Shown here piece after piece: positions 50,755 to 58,955 of a DNA stretch of 64,000 bases. How positions within the stretch are numbered: position 1 is the stretch's first letter; every line of letters starts with the position of its first letter. The translations under genes and the position numbers were made by a program. Origin of the DNA: DASXTC01 sp036505635 (GTDB lineage: Bacteria > Acidobacteriota > Polarisedimenticolia > JACPZX01 > DASXTC01); assembly GCA_036505635.1 (NCBI GenBank), contig DASXTC010000069.1, positions 24,294 to 88,293 on the forward strand, written 5' to 3'. The notes under the pieces were generated by a model. The model ran no database searches. It was given only the letters and a program-made list of their open reading frames with translations, and was not told the origin of the DNA.

Positions 50755-51812
50755 CTGGTTCCTTTCATGGAATCAGCACCGGCCCCGCCGTGACCTGGCA
50801 GGGACGGGTGAAAGTTGTCGAAGCTCCGCGTCGTGATCGCGCGGAGATGACCGCCCCGATCCACATCGAGAAAGAGGGCCGCGATCCGGGTCCTCTCCTC
50901 GGCCCACCGGAGCCCGGCGTCGGGGCCCATGACGAGGAGCGCCGTCGAGCAGGCGTCGGCCTCGGCGCCGGTGGGAGCGATGACGGTCGCGCTGGCGTCG
51001 GCGGCCACCGTGAGGCCCGAATGCGGATCCACGACGTGGCCCAGGCGGCGCCCCGCCACCTCGAACCCCTTCTCGGAGTTGCCGGACGTGGAGATCGAGG
51101 CGTCGCGCAGGCGCAGGGCGAGGGCGATCTCGTCCCGGCGCAGCGGATGCGCCACCGAGACCTCCCATGCCTCCTCGCCGGGCGGGGCTCCAATCGCGAG
51201 GATCTGCCCGCCGAAATCGAGGAGGGCCGCGGTCACCCCCCGCGAACGCAGGACCCTCGCGGCGGCATCCAGCGCGAACCCCTTGCCGAGCCCGCCGGGG
51301 TCGAGCACGGTTCCTTCGGGCAGTCGGACGGACCGGGCGGCGTCATCGAGGCCGATCCGGGACCAGCCGACCCGGCGCAGCGCCCCGCGCAGCTCGGCCT
51401 GTGAGGGGACTCGGCCGCGCCCGCGCAGGTCCCACGCGTCGATGATCGGGCCGACGGTGATGTCAAAGGCGCCCCGGGTCTCCCGGCTGAAACCGACGGC
51501 CGCCGTGATGAAGTCGTACAGATCCGGAGGGCAGGGGACCGCTCCCCGTCCCGCGGCGCGGTTCAGCCGGCTCAGATCGCTGTCGGCCTTGTAGTCGCTG
51601 AGCACCTGCTCCAGGCGCGCGATCTCGTCGAAGGCCGCCTCGATGGCGCCGGCGGCCCCGTCACCGTACGCCACCGCCTCGCAGACGGTGCCCATCAAGT
51701 ATCGGGCGCGGGACACCGGAGCCGGCGGACCCTCCGGCACCGATGCGCCCGGAATTGCCGCGGCGACCAGCAGGAGAGCTCCCGCGGTCAGGGCAACTCG
51801 CCGCGCGTTCAT
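50751..51812 (-). CDS. apbE: FAD:protein FMN transferase
   Basis: A 353-residue exported enzyme starting at ATG 51812. An N-terminal signal/anchor (ALTAGALLLVAAAIPGA) is followed by ApbE motifs: RYLMGTVCEAVAYG, AFDITVGPIIDAW, LDPGGLGKGFALDAA, STSGNSEKGFEVAG, GHVVDPHSG and APTGAEADACSTALLVMG. It moves FMN from FAD to a Thr of a target protein with Mg(II); the target is most likely the FMN-binding protein two genes downstream. The start overlaps the stop of the zinc-ribbon gene (ATGA). Confidence 0.93.
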   Translation of the reverse strand: MNARRVALTAGALLLVAAAIPGASVPEGPPAPVSRARYLMGTVCEAVAYGDGAAGAIEAAFDEIARLEQVLSDYKADSDLSRLNRAAGRGAVPCPPDLYDFITAAVGFSRETRGAFDITVGPIIDAWDLRGRGRVPSQAELRGALRRVGWSRIGLDDAARSVRLPEGTVLDPGGLGKGFALDAAARVLRSRGVTAALLDFGGQILAIGAPPGEEAWEVSVAHPLRRDEIALALRLRDASISTSGNSEKGFEVAGRRLGHVVDPHSGLTVAADASATVIAPTGAEADACSTALLVMGPDAGLRWAEERTRIAALFLDVDRGGHLRAITTRSFDNFHPSLPGHGGAGADSMKGTR

Positions 51813-52066
51813 GGCCGCGGCCCGGCCGCGCCCCGCCAGAGCAGGTGCCTGACGGAGCATCTGAACCGGCCCAGCCACGACCCGGGGGCGGCGGGACCGC
51901 GCAGTAGATAACCGCACCGGGGGCACCGCGGCGGCGCCTGAACGCCCCGCAGCGAGCATCCGGCGCAACCGTAAGGCCGGCCGGTGCCGGCCGGGTCAGG
52001 CGGAGCGGTCAGGTCGAATCCGCAGAGCGGGCAGCTGGGCGCCGGCCTCGCTTCGGGAGCGTGCAT
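51809..52066 (-). CDS. Small zinc-ribbon protein
   Basis: An 85-residue protein with CxxC pairs CPLCG, CAGC and CPRCG, suggesting one or two zinc ribbons. The C-terminus is basic and hydrophobic (WLGRFRCSVRHLLWRG). The stop overlaps the ApbE start and the gene follows fur by 9 bases, so it is part of the operon. No family can be named. Confidence 0.6.
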   Translation of the reverse strand: MHAPEARPAPSCPLCGFDLTAPPDPAGTGRPYGCAGCSLRGVQAPPRCPRCGYLLRGPAAPGSWLGRFRCSVRHLLWRGAAGPRP

Positions 52067-52075
52067 CGATTCGCC

Positions 52076-52549
52076 TCACTGGCACTTCTGACACAACCCC
52101 ACAATTCTCAGAGAGTGCCGCAGAGGCCTGAACTTCAGATCGCGACAGACTTTGTCCTGCCGCTGCTCCAGCGGGTCGTCCGAGAACTCAATGACCTTGC
52201 CGCACGAGAGGCAAATCATGTGTTCGTGGTGTTTGCGTCCGTAGACGTGCTCGAAGAATGCTCGTTTCTGATCGAGATAGACCCGGCGCACGAGGCCGCT
52301 CTTGACGAGATGGTCCAGGGCCCTGTAGATCGTCGCGCGCGACATCGGGATCCTCTTGTCGACGAACCGCAGGTGGAGCTCGTCGGCCCCGAAATGCTCG
52401 GTGGTGCTGAACACCTCGGCGAGGATGCGCCGTCGCTCGCCCGTCATCTTGAGCTTCTGACTCGCCAGGTAGCGCCGGAAGACCTCCTCACCCGCGGCCA
52501 CCCTGCCGGCGGCGCCCTGTCCGGGCGTGCCGCGGGCCCTGTGCCTCAT
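52076..52549 (-). CDS. fur: Fur-family transcriptional regulator
   Basis: A 157-residue Fur-type repressor. ATG 52549 is chosen because GGGAGG lies 6 bases upstream. The winged-helix half has RYLASQKLKMTGERRRILAE and ISRATIYRALDHL-like recognition (PMSRATIYRALDHLVKSGLV). The dimerisation half carries HHEHMICLSCGKVIEF and C-terminal CQKC, the paired cysteines of a structural zinc, with His/Asp/Glu residues for the sensory metal. Fe, Zn or peroxide specificity cannot be told apart by eye. A strong operator covers its own promoter, so it probably represses the whole operon. Confidence 0.9.
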   Translation of the reverse strand: MRHRARGTPGQGAAGRVAAGEEVFRRYLASQKLKMTGERRRILAEVFSTTEHFGADELHLRFVDKRIPMSRATIYRALDHLVKSGLVRRVYLDQKRAFFEHVYGRKHHEHMICLSCGKVIEFSDDPLEQRQDKVCRDLKFRPLRHSLRIVGLCQKCQ

Positions 52550-52577
52550 TCCGGCCTCCCGCTCCACAAGTTGTTAC

Positions 52578-52621
52578 TGCGACTCAGTCGCAAGATACTA
52601 AGCGCGGGCCGGCGACGTCAA
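52578..52621 (-). promoter_or_regulatory. Promoter and Fur-box-like operator of the fur-apbE operon
   Basis: On the minus strand TTGACG (52621-52616) and TATCTT (52597-52592) are 18 bases apart. A perfect 7-1-7 palindrome, TGCGACT-G-AGTCGCA (52592-52578), overlaps the last base of the -10 and the start region. The 7-1-7 layout is that of Fur boxes. It lies 29 bases upstream of the Fur start codon, so autoregulation of fur and its downstream genes is likely. Confidence 0.7.
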
Positions 52622-52694
52622 GCGGAATCTCATCCCTCGAAGCGATGGGTGCGGTGGCCCACGGGCGCGGGGTAGAGGCGGTGGGGCGTGTTCT

Positions 52695-54065
52695 TCAGTC
52701 CCTCAGAGAGGGCCCGGGATCGCACATCAGCGGCGAGAGGTCCGGCTCGGGCGGCGGGGCCGCGGGGCGGGCGAAGAGATAGCCCTGCGCGTGATGGACG
52801 CCGATCTGCCGCAGCACGTTCAGCTCTTCGATCGTCTCGATGCCTTCGGCCACCACCTGGATCCCGGCCCTGCGGGAGAACCTCGTGATCGTGTCCACGA
52901 GCTCCCGCTTGAGGGGGCGGCTGTGGAGGTCCCGGATCAGGCTCATGTCGATCTTGACGAACTCGGGCTGGATCTCCGCCACGGAGATCAGCCCCGAATA
53001 ACCTGACCCCATATCGTCGATCGCCAGCCGGAAGCCCAGGGAGCGGAAGTAAGTCAGTGTCTGGCGGAACGCCGTGAAGTCCCTGACGGCGGAGTGCTCG
53101 GTCATTTCCAGGACGACACGGTCGGGCGAAAGGGAGGCCTGCTTCAGCAGCTCGAGGGTCTCGTCGCTGCGGAACTGCGGATCGTAGATCGAGTCGGGCT
53201 CCACGTTGAGGAAGAGCAGCTCGTCGTTCTTCATCACGGGCAGCCCCTCCATGGCCCGCTCGCGGCACAGGCGCTCCAGGGTCCAGACCGACTGCGCCTC
53301 GTAGGCCGCCTTGAAGAGCTGGTCGATGTTTTCGAACTGTTCGCCCAGTGGACGACTCAGCGCCTCCCATCCGAGCACCTTCCGGTTCTCGATGTCCACG
53401 ACCGGCTGATAGACGGCGCGCACCAGCCGCGAGGCGAGCACCTCCCTGAGCGACATGAGATGCCGGCGCGCGGCCCGGTCGCGCTCGGCCAGCGAGTCGG
53501 CCTGCGCGTCGTCCAGGGCCCGGTAGACGAGCCTCTCGGTGCGCATGGCAGGATCGTTGCGCACCAGGCTTGCCCCGATGTAGCAGGTGAAGCGCTCCGA
53601 GATCTCCGGGGGAAGCCTCCTGCTCAGGAAGCGCTTGAGCTTCCCGTGGAGGCGATCGCGCACCCGGCGGATATCCTCGACCTGCATCTCCGGCTTGCCC
53701 CGGGGCGGGGCCAGCAGGATGACGAAGGCGTTGCCGCTGATCATCACCTCGGAGACGAAGTCCTCGCGTCTCAGGTGGATCATCTTGATGGAGGCGAGAA
53801 ACCTGCCGACGTCCCGGACGATGCTGTCGAACGCCTTCCAGCCGGTGACCTGCTCGATGGCGCTGTTCTGGAGGACGTTGATCGACAGAACGCTCAGGTA
53901 CCCCTGCCTCTCCATCTGGAGGCGCATGTGATCGAGCACCAGGGGGACGGTGGGCAACGCGGTCACTTCATCCACCAGGGATCCCGGATCGGTGGCGTCC
54001 CAGTCCTGGGACGGGCCGTCTCCGCCGAATCCCATGCCCGCGATCATTCCGCCGCGCCGGCTCAT
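52695..54065 (-). CDS. EAL-domain c-di-GMP phosphodiesterase with degenerate GGDEF region
   Basis: A 456-residue protein with ATG 54065 behind GAGGAGAGG. The N-terminal part (about residues 20-190) resembles a GGDEF fold, but the signature reads MISGNAFVILL, so it lacks cyclase activity. The EAL domain (about 205-440) has YQPVVDIENRKVLGWEALSR, LFLNVEPDSI, LEMTEHS, AIDDMGSGYSG, FVKIDMSLIR, VVAEGIET and HHAQGYLFARP, so the catalytic Glu, metal and loop residues are kept. It should cleave c-di-GMP. A diguanylate cyclase is encoded seven bases upstream, giving a paired control. Confidence 0.92.
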   Translation of the reverse strand: MSRRGGMIAGMGFGGDGPSQDWDATDPGSLVDEVTALPTVPLVLDHMRLQMERQGYLSVLSINVLQNSAIEQVTGWKAFDSIVRDVGRFLASIKMIHLRREDFVSEVMISGNAFVILLAPPRGKPEMQVEDIRRVRDRLHGKLKRFLSRRLPPEISERFTCYIGASLVRNDPAMRTERLVYRALDDAQADSLAERDRAARRHLMSLREVLASRLVRAVYQPVVDIENRKVLGWEALSRPLGEQFENIDQLFKAAYEAQSVWTLERLCRERAMEGLPVMKNDELLFLNVEPDSIYDPQFRSDETLELLKQASLSPDRVVLEMTEHSAVRDFTAFRQTLTYFRSLGFRLAIDDMGSGYSGLISVAEIQPEFVKIDMSLIRDLHSRPLKRELVDTITRFSRRAGIQVVAEGIETIEELNVLRQIGVHHAQGYLFARPAAPPPEPDLSPLMCDPGPSLRD

Positions 54066-54072
54066 CCTCTCC

Positions 54073-55368
54073 TCACCTCTCCTGACCGCCCTGGGCGGCC
54101 TGCCGGCTCGGATCCAGGGTGTCGTCGGACAGATACTTCGGCGCGTAGACGCCGATCCGGTTGCGCCCCGCGCGCTTGCCCTGGTAGAGACCCCGGTCTG
54201 CGCACCTGATGAGGTCCTGCATATTGGTGGCGTCGAAGGGGAAGGTCGCCACGCCGCCGCTGATCGTGAGGGAACCACCGGGCTGACTGCTCTGCTGGGG
54301 ATACTGGTGGGCCTCCACCACCCTGCGGATCTTCTCGGCGGCCGTCACGGCTCCCGGCTTGTCGGTGTTGGGCAGCAGGACGATGAACTCCTCGCCCCCA
54401 TACCTCGCCGCCAGATCGTCCGCACGGATAGATTCATTGAGGAGACGGCCGGTGATCTTGAGCGCTTCGTCGCCAGCCAGGTGGCCGTTCGTGTCGTTGT
54501 ATGTCTTGAAATGGTCGATGTCGAAGATGAACACCGAAAGAGTCTTCTGTTCCTTCTCCGCCTTGATGATCTCCTCGGCCAGCCTCGCCACGAAGTAGCG
54601 CTTGTTGAACAGGTTGGTGAGTCCGTCGCTATTGGCGCTCGCCTGGATCTGTGAAAAGAGCAACGTGTTCTGGATCGCGATGCTCCCCAGGTCGGCCACC
54701 ATCTTCAGCATGTTCTTCTCGTTCTTGGGACGGCGCAGGAGCCCGCCCAGGGAGATCACCCCCAGGGTCAGGTCCTTGGAGACCATGGGCGCGCACAGCT
54801 CCGTGCGAAACAGCGGATGCATCTGAGCGTCCAGCCCGGAGTCGCGCGATACCCTCGATTTCTGCAGGAAGTCGTTCTCGTCCATGGTGATCTGGTGCCA
54901 CGCCACCCAGCCGATGCGTCCTTTGCCGAAGGGGACGAGCTCGGGGCCGCGGACCGCGTCGGGGAGCCCCTTGCCCGAGGCGAACGTCAGGTGCTTGCCG
55001 TCCTGGGTGGTCAGGAAGACGAGGATCTGATCGGCTTCGAAGAGCTGCTCGAGGAAGCCGATCAGGAGCTGGGGGATCCGCCGCTTCTCGACGCTGGAAT
55101 TGAGCTGCCGGGCCAGGTCCGGCAGGGTCATCAGAAAAGTGGAGAGCTTCGTATTCTCGTTCTGGAGCAGGTGGAGGGTCTTGCGCATATCGCGGCCTTC
55201 CGACTCGCGCTCATGCTGCTCCTGGGAGATCGAATGGGCCATCAGCCTGTTCCGGCGCCCCGCCATCATTCTTGCCATGGCCCAGCCGGCGATCAGCCCC
55301 GCCAGTGCAGCCGCGGCCGGATAGAGGATCGCAGTCGTCAGAGGGGTATTCCCGAGCGATGGCAGCAT
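54073..55368 (-). CDS. GGDEF diguanylate cyclase with GAF-like sensor
   Basis: A 431-residue protein starting at ATG 55368. One N-terminal membrane helix (ILYPAAAALAGLIAGWAMA) and a coiled coil lead to a GAF-like sensory domain (about residues 90-240, with LVPFGKGRIGWVAWHQ, ELCAPMVSKDLTLGVISLGG). A complete GGDEF domain (about 250-405) follows: DGLTNLFNKRYFVARL, FIFDIDHFKTYNDTNGHLAG and ARYGGEEFIVLLP. An RxxD inhibitory site (RADD) lies five residues before GGEEF. It makes c-di-GMP and opposes the EAL gene that follows; EPS production could be one output. Confidence 0.93.
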   Translation of the reverse strand: MLPSLGNTPLTTAILYPAAAALAGLIAGWAMARMMAGRRNRLMAHSISQEQHERESEGRDMRKTLHLLQNENTKLSTFLMTLPDLARQLNSSVEKRRIPQLLIGFLEQLFEADQILVFLTTQDGKHLTFASGKGLPDAVRGPELVPFGKGRIGWVAWHQITMDENDFLQKSRVSRDSGLDAQMHPLFRTELCAPMVSKDLTLGVISLGGLLRRPKNEKNMLKMVADLGSIAIQNTLLFSQIQASANSDGLTNLFNKRYFVARLAEEIIKAEKEQKTLSVFIFDIDHFKTYNDTNGHLAGDEALKITGRLLNESIRADDLAARYGGEEFIVLLPNTDKPGAVTAAEKIRRVVEAHQYPQQSSQPGGSLTISGGVATFPFDATNMQDLIRCADRGLYQGKRAGRNRIGVYAPKYLSDDTLDPSRQAAQGGQER

Positions 55369-55552
55369 CGCGTTCGATCTCCGAACGGGGCGTGGCGCGA
55401 AAGATCCCGACGTCCCCGAGATTCAGGAAAGTAGAGACGGTCGATCGCGCGCGGCGCTTCCGAGCGGATCAAGATAGGGTCCGGGATGGCGGGGGGCCAC
55501 TCCCCGCCGCGGGTCGGCGGATGAAGACGGGCCGGCGGCGGCCCCGCGGGGA

Positions 55553-55834
55553 TTACCTGCCCTGAGCCAGGAGCTCGGCCTTCCTCTTTCTGTGAATCAG
55601 CATCAGGTTGCGCACGTAGACGAAGGTGCCCACCGACTGGCCGGCGATGAAGACCGGATCTCTCTGGTGGACCGAGTAGAAAAGGAGGATCAACCCCCCG
55701 CAGATGCTGAGGTACCAGAAGGCGGTCGGCACGACCGACTCGCCGCGCCTCTCGGCCACGAGCCACTGCACGACGAACCGGCTGAAGAAAAAGGCCTGCC
55801 CGGCGAACCCGAGCAGGAGCCAGAGATCGATCAT
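55553..55834 (-). CDS. Lipid-A-disaccharide synthase N-terminal-like membrane protein (LAB_N)
   Basis: A 93-residue protein with three membrane segments (WLLLGFAGQAFFFSRFVVQW, AFWYLSICGGLILLFYSVHQ, FIAGQSVGTFVYVRNLMLI). The VVQW and FWYLS motifs and its size match LAB_N-domain proteins found next to ArnC/DPM-type glycosyltransferases in lipid modification loci. The glycosyltransferase gene at 55870 lies directly upstream on the same strand. Confidence 0.85.
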   Translation of the reverse strand: MIDLWLLLGFAGQAFFFSRFVVQWLVAERRGESVVPTAFWYLSICGGLILLFYSVHQRDPVFIAGQSVGTFVYVRNLMLIHRKRKAELLAQGR

Positions 55835-55869
55835 GACCTAACCTCCAGTCTGACACACCGGCGGGAGAA

Positions 55870-56637
55870 TCACTCTTCCTCTGTCACCTGGTACCGCAGA
55901 GCCCGTCGCTTCATCCACCTCACGGCGAGCAGGTCGGTGAAGGAACGCAGCAGACGGTTGCGGACACCGTACTTGGACTCGCCGTGCAGCCGCGGACGGT
56001 GTCCCACCTTCACCTGGCAGACCCGGTATCCCTCCATCCGCAGGAGCGTCGGCAGGAACCGATGCATCCCCGTGAAGAGCTTGACCCGGGCCAACGCGTC
56101 GCGACGGTAGGCCTTCAGCGTGCAACCGGTGTCGATGATGTCGTCATCCGACAGGGCGTTGCGCACCGCGTTGCCGATCCGGCTCGACACGCGGCGGATC
56201 CATGAGTCCCGCCGGTCGGAGCGCCATCCGACGGCCGCGTCGTGATCCTCGAGCTGCGCGAGCAGCAGTGGGATGTCGCGCGGATCGTTCTGGAGATCCG
56301 AGTCGAGCGTCACGATGATCGCGCCCCGGGCGGCCGAGAACCCGGCCGACATGGCCGCGGTCTGCCCCGAGTTGCGGGCGAGCGCGAGAACGCGGAGGCG
56401 CCGGTCAGCGGCCTTCAACGCGCGCAGGGTCGCCTCCGAGCCGTCGGTGCTCCCGTCATTGACGAAGAGGATCTCGAAGGAACGCTTCAGCGATTCCATC
56501 ACCGGCACGAGCTCGTCCCTCAGCGCGATCAGGTTTTCGACCTCGTTGTACACGGGGATGACGACCGACAGATCCGGCGGGGTATCCGAAACGCTTTGCG
56601 GCGCCTGGGTCGGGACGGGCCTGGTCGGCATGGACAT
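55870..56637 (-). CDS. Glycosyltransferase family 2 (dolichol-phosphate-mannose-synthase-like)
   Basis: A 255-residue GT-A enzyme; ATG 56637 is taken as start, with ATG 56631 as an alternative. A TATAAT element on the minus strand at 56688-56693 would give a short leader. The domain reads LSVVIPVYNEVENLIALRDEL, ILFVNDGSTDGSE and VTLDSDLQNDPRD (DXD), and GESKYGVRNRLLRS near the C-terminus. Such proteins load a sugar onto polyprenyl phosphate for later use outside the membrane. The C-terminus lacks membrane helices, so the LAB_N protein that follows may provide the anchor. Confidence 0.88.
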   Translation of the reverse strand: MSMPTRPVPTQAPQSVSDTPPDLSVVIPVYNEVENLIALRDELVPVMESLKRSFEILFVNDGSTDGSEATLRALKAADRRLRVLALARNSGQTAAMSAGFSAARGAIIVTLDSDLQNDPRDIPLLLAQLEDHDAAVGWRSDRRDSWIRRVSSRIGNAVRNALSDDDIIDTGCTLKAYRRDALARVKLFTGMHRFLPTLLRMEGYRVCQVKVGHRPRLHGESKYGVRNRLLRSFTDLLAVRWMKRRALRYQVTEEE

Positions 56638-56661
56638 GCTAAGCTCTACAGCGTTTTGCGG

Positions 56662-58143
56662 ATGGAGAAGGCACACAAAGTGGCGACATTATATATCACG
56701 CGTTTTCGGCGGCTCCCGCCGGTCCTGACGATCGCCGCCTGCCTGGCGCTGTCGAGCGCCGGGGGCTGCGGCGGCCGAGGGCCGGTCTCGCCCAACGTCC
56801 TCCTGGTCGTCGTCAGCGGCGTACGAGCCGACCATGTCTCGGCGTACGGCTACAAGAAGCCCACCACCCCCTCGCTCGACGCGCTGGCGAAAGAGGGGAC
56901 TCTTTTCGAGAACGCGATCACGCCGGCGCCCTGGGGCCCCTCGGCGCAGGCCTCGATGGCGACCGGGCTCTACATGGCCGAGCATGGCGTCACCTTCGAC
57001 CATCCCGCCCTCGAGGCCTCCTTCGAGACGCTCGCCGAGAAGCTCAAGAAGGCCGGCTTCTCGACCCTCGCCGTCTCGACCGATCCGGCCGTGGGACCCG
57101 ACACCGGCTTCGGTCAGGGGTTCGATTCATTCACCGGGATCGGTCCCGAGGATGAGCCGTCGCCCGACGATGGGGCCGCCTCCGCCGAGTCCGCGCTCGT
57201 CCACTGGCTGGAGTCGCGCGCGGACCAGGCGCGGGAGACGCCGTTCTTCGCGACGGTCCTGCTGACCAATTCGCGCCTTCCGTTCAATCCGCCCGGAGAG
57301 TACCGCGACCGGTTCCTGGACAGGCCGGCCCCCCTGCCGCAGATCGAGAAGCTGACGCAGTTGTGGCTTCCGTTCGCCAGGCAGTTCACGCTCGGCGCGG
57401 CAAGGCTCACACCGGATGAGATGGCCGTCCTCATCGCGCTGTACGACGGAGAGATCGCCTACGCCGACTACCGCCTGGGGCGGATCGTCGAGACGCTGAA
57501 GGACGCCGGACTTCTCGATGAGACCCTGGTGGTCGTCACCTCCGACTCGGGCGACGATCTCGGGGACCACGGGCTGCTGAGCGATGCCTCGCGCGTGTAC
57601 GATTCGATCGTGCACGTGCCTCTCGTCATGCGCCTGCCGGGAAAGGTGCCCCCGGGGGAGCGGGTCGCCGATCAGGTGCAGACGCTCGACATCGGCAAGT
57701 CGATCCTCGCGCTTGCGGCGCGGCCCGGGACCGGCCAGCCTTCCGCCGCCCCGCGGTCGCCGCTGATGGACCGCCGGCCCACGGCGGTCATCGAGTCGCG
57801 GTTCGACCCGGGGGCGTTGCGCTATTACCGCTCCATCATGCCGGGGGCCGACACGTCGGTATACGAGCTGAACATGGTGGCGGTGCGCACGCAGGAGAAC
57901 AAGTACATCATCACGTCGAAGGGCACCGGGGCCCTCTTCGATTTGAGGGCCGATCCAGGAGAGCACAAGTCGGTCCTGGCGGATCAGGCGGCGAAGATCC
58001 CGGACCTGCAGGCCAGGCTCAGCGCATGGACGGCGCTGCTGAACCGCCCACGCCCCGAGGCCGCCGCGCAAAAGGGTCCCGCCCCTTCGCCGCCCCCCCC
58101 GACTCCGGCTCCTGCCAAGTCAGGCGCCGCCAAAGCCAGGTAG
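56662..58143 (+). CDS. Sulfatase-fold lipoprotein lacking key catalytic residues
   Basis: A 493-residue protein starting at ATG 56662. A hydrophobic segment (VLTIAACLALSSAGGC) ends in a lipobox-like Cys36. The alkaline-phosphatase/sulfatase fold is clear (NVLLVVVSGVRADHVSAYGY; SMATGLYMAEHGV; VVTSDSGDDLGDHG). Several normally conserved positions differ: the first metal Asp is Ser52, the nucleophile position in the PWTxPS motif is Gly92, and the metal His after Asp295 is Ser296. It may be a binding protein or have lost activity. A Pro/Ala-rich tail follows. It diverges from the glycosyltransferase gene. Confidence 0.82.
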   Translation: MEKAHKVATLYITRFRRLPPVLTIAACLALSSAGGCGGRGPVSPNVLLVVVSGVRADHVSAYGYKKPTTPSLDALAKEGTLFENAITPAPWGPSAQASMATGLYMAEHGVTFDHPALEASFETLAEKLKKAGFSTLAVSTDPAVGPDTGFGQGFDSFTGIGPEDEPSPDDGAASAESALVHWLESRADQARETPFFATVLLTNSRLPFNPPGEYRDRFLDRPAPLPQIEKLTQLWLPFARQFTLGAARLTPDEMAVLIALYDGEIAYADYRLGRIVETLKDAGLLDETLVVVTSDSGDDLGDHGLLSDASRVYDSIVHVPLVMRLPGKVPPGERVADQVQTLDIGKSILALAARPGTGQPSAAPRSPLMDRRPTAVIESRFDPGALRYYRSIMPGADTSVYELNMVAVRTQENKYIITSKGTGALFDLRADPGEHKSVLADQAAKIPDLQARLSAWTALLNRPRPEAAAQKGPAPSPPPPTPAPAKSGAAKAR

Positions 58144-58153
58144 CGGCCTCCTC

Positions 58154-58870
58154 GTGAAGCTCATCCTCTTTGACGTGGACGGGACTCTCCTGGACGCCGG
58201 TGGCAGCGGCCGGTGGGCGATGACGCGCGCGTTCGAGGAAGTCTTCGAGATCCCGGACGGGGATCCCTTCTCGCGCCATGTCCGGTTCGACGGGATGACC
58301 GATCCGGAAATCCTCGGACAGATCGCGAGCAACGCGGGAATCGCCGAGGCGACGCTCCGGCTGCGTTCCACCGAACTGCGGGCGGCATTTCTGCGTCACC
58401 TGGATCGCCGGCTCGCCGCGACAACGGACAAACGCGCGCTGCCCGGCGTGGTCGAGCTGCTGGACCGGCTCGCGGGGGTGAGCCAGGCCGCGGTGGGGCT
58501 ACTCACGGGCAACATCGAGGAGGGCGCCAGGATGAAGCTGGCCTGCGTCGGACTGGGCGGCTATTTCGACGTCGGCGGATTCGGCGGCGACGCCCCCGAC
58601 CGGGCCGGTGTGGGACAGGTCGCCCGCCAGAGGTTCGAGTCGAGGCTCAAGCGCCTCATCCCTCCGGCCGACGTGGTCGTCGTGGGGGATTCCACGGAGG
58701 ACGTGAAGGCGGCCCGACGGAACGGCTATCGCGCGCTGGCGGTCGGCACGGGCTGGACGCCGAAAGACGCGATCCTCGACCAGGCGCCCGACCTCTTCAT
58801 GGAAGATCTGTCCGACTATGGCCGCGCGATGCAGTTCATCTTCGGGACGCGGGCGGGCCGGGAGGGCTGA
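58154..58870 (+). CDS. HAD-family phosphatase (phosphoglycolate-phosphatase-like)
   Basis: A 238-residue HAD hydrolase starting at GTG 58154, ten bases after the sulfatase-like gene. LILFDVDGTLLDAGGSG is motif I with the nucleophile Asp7; GLLTGN is motif II and DVVVVGDSTEDVKAAR motif IV. The cap domain sits at about residues 15-95. It removes phosphate from a small substrate such as phosphoglycolate or a sugar phosphate. Specificity is not evident. Confidence 0.9.
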   Translation: MKLILFDVDGTLLDAGGSGRWAMTRAFEEVFEIPDGDPFSRHVRFDGMTDPEILGQIASNAGIAEATLRLRSTELRAAFLRHLDRRLAATTDKRALPGVVELLDRLAGVSQAAVGLLTGNIEEGARMKLACVGLGGYFDVGGFGGDAPDRAGVGQVARQRFESRLKRLIPPADVVVVGDSTEDVKAARRNGYRALAVGTGWTPKDAILDQAPDLFMEDLSDYGRAMQFIFGTRAGREG

Positions 58871-58955
58871 GCCGGGCGGGCCCGTGTGATATCGTGTGCG
58901 TCACGACTGCCAGTCAGCCGACGTGACCCGCCATGCGTCCAGGGAGGGGCTCGAC

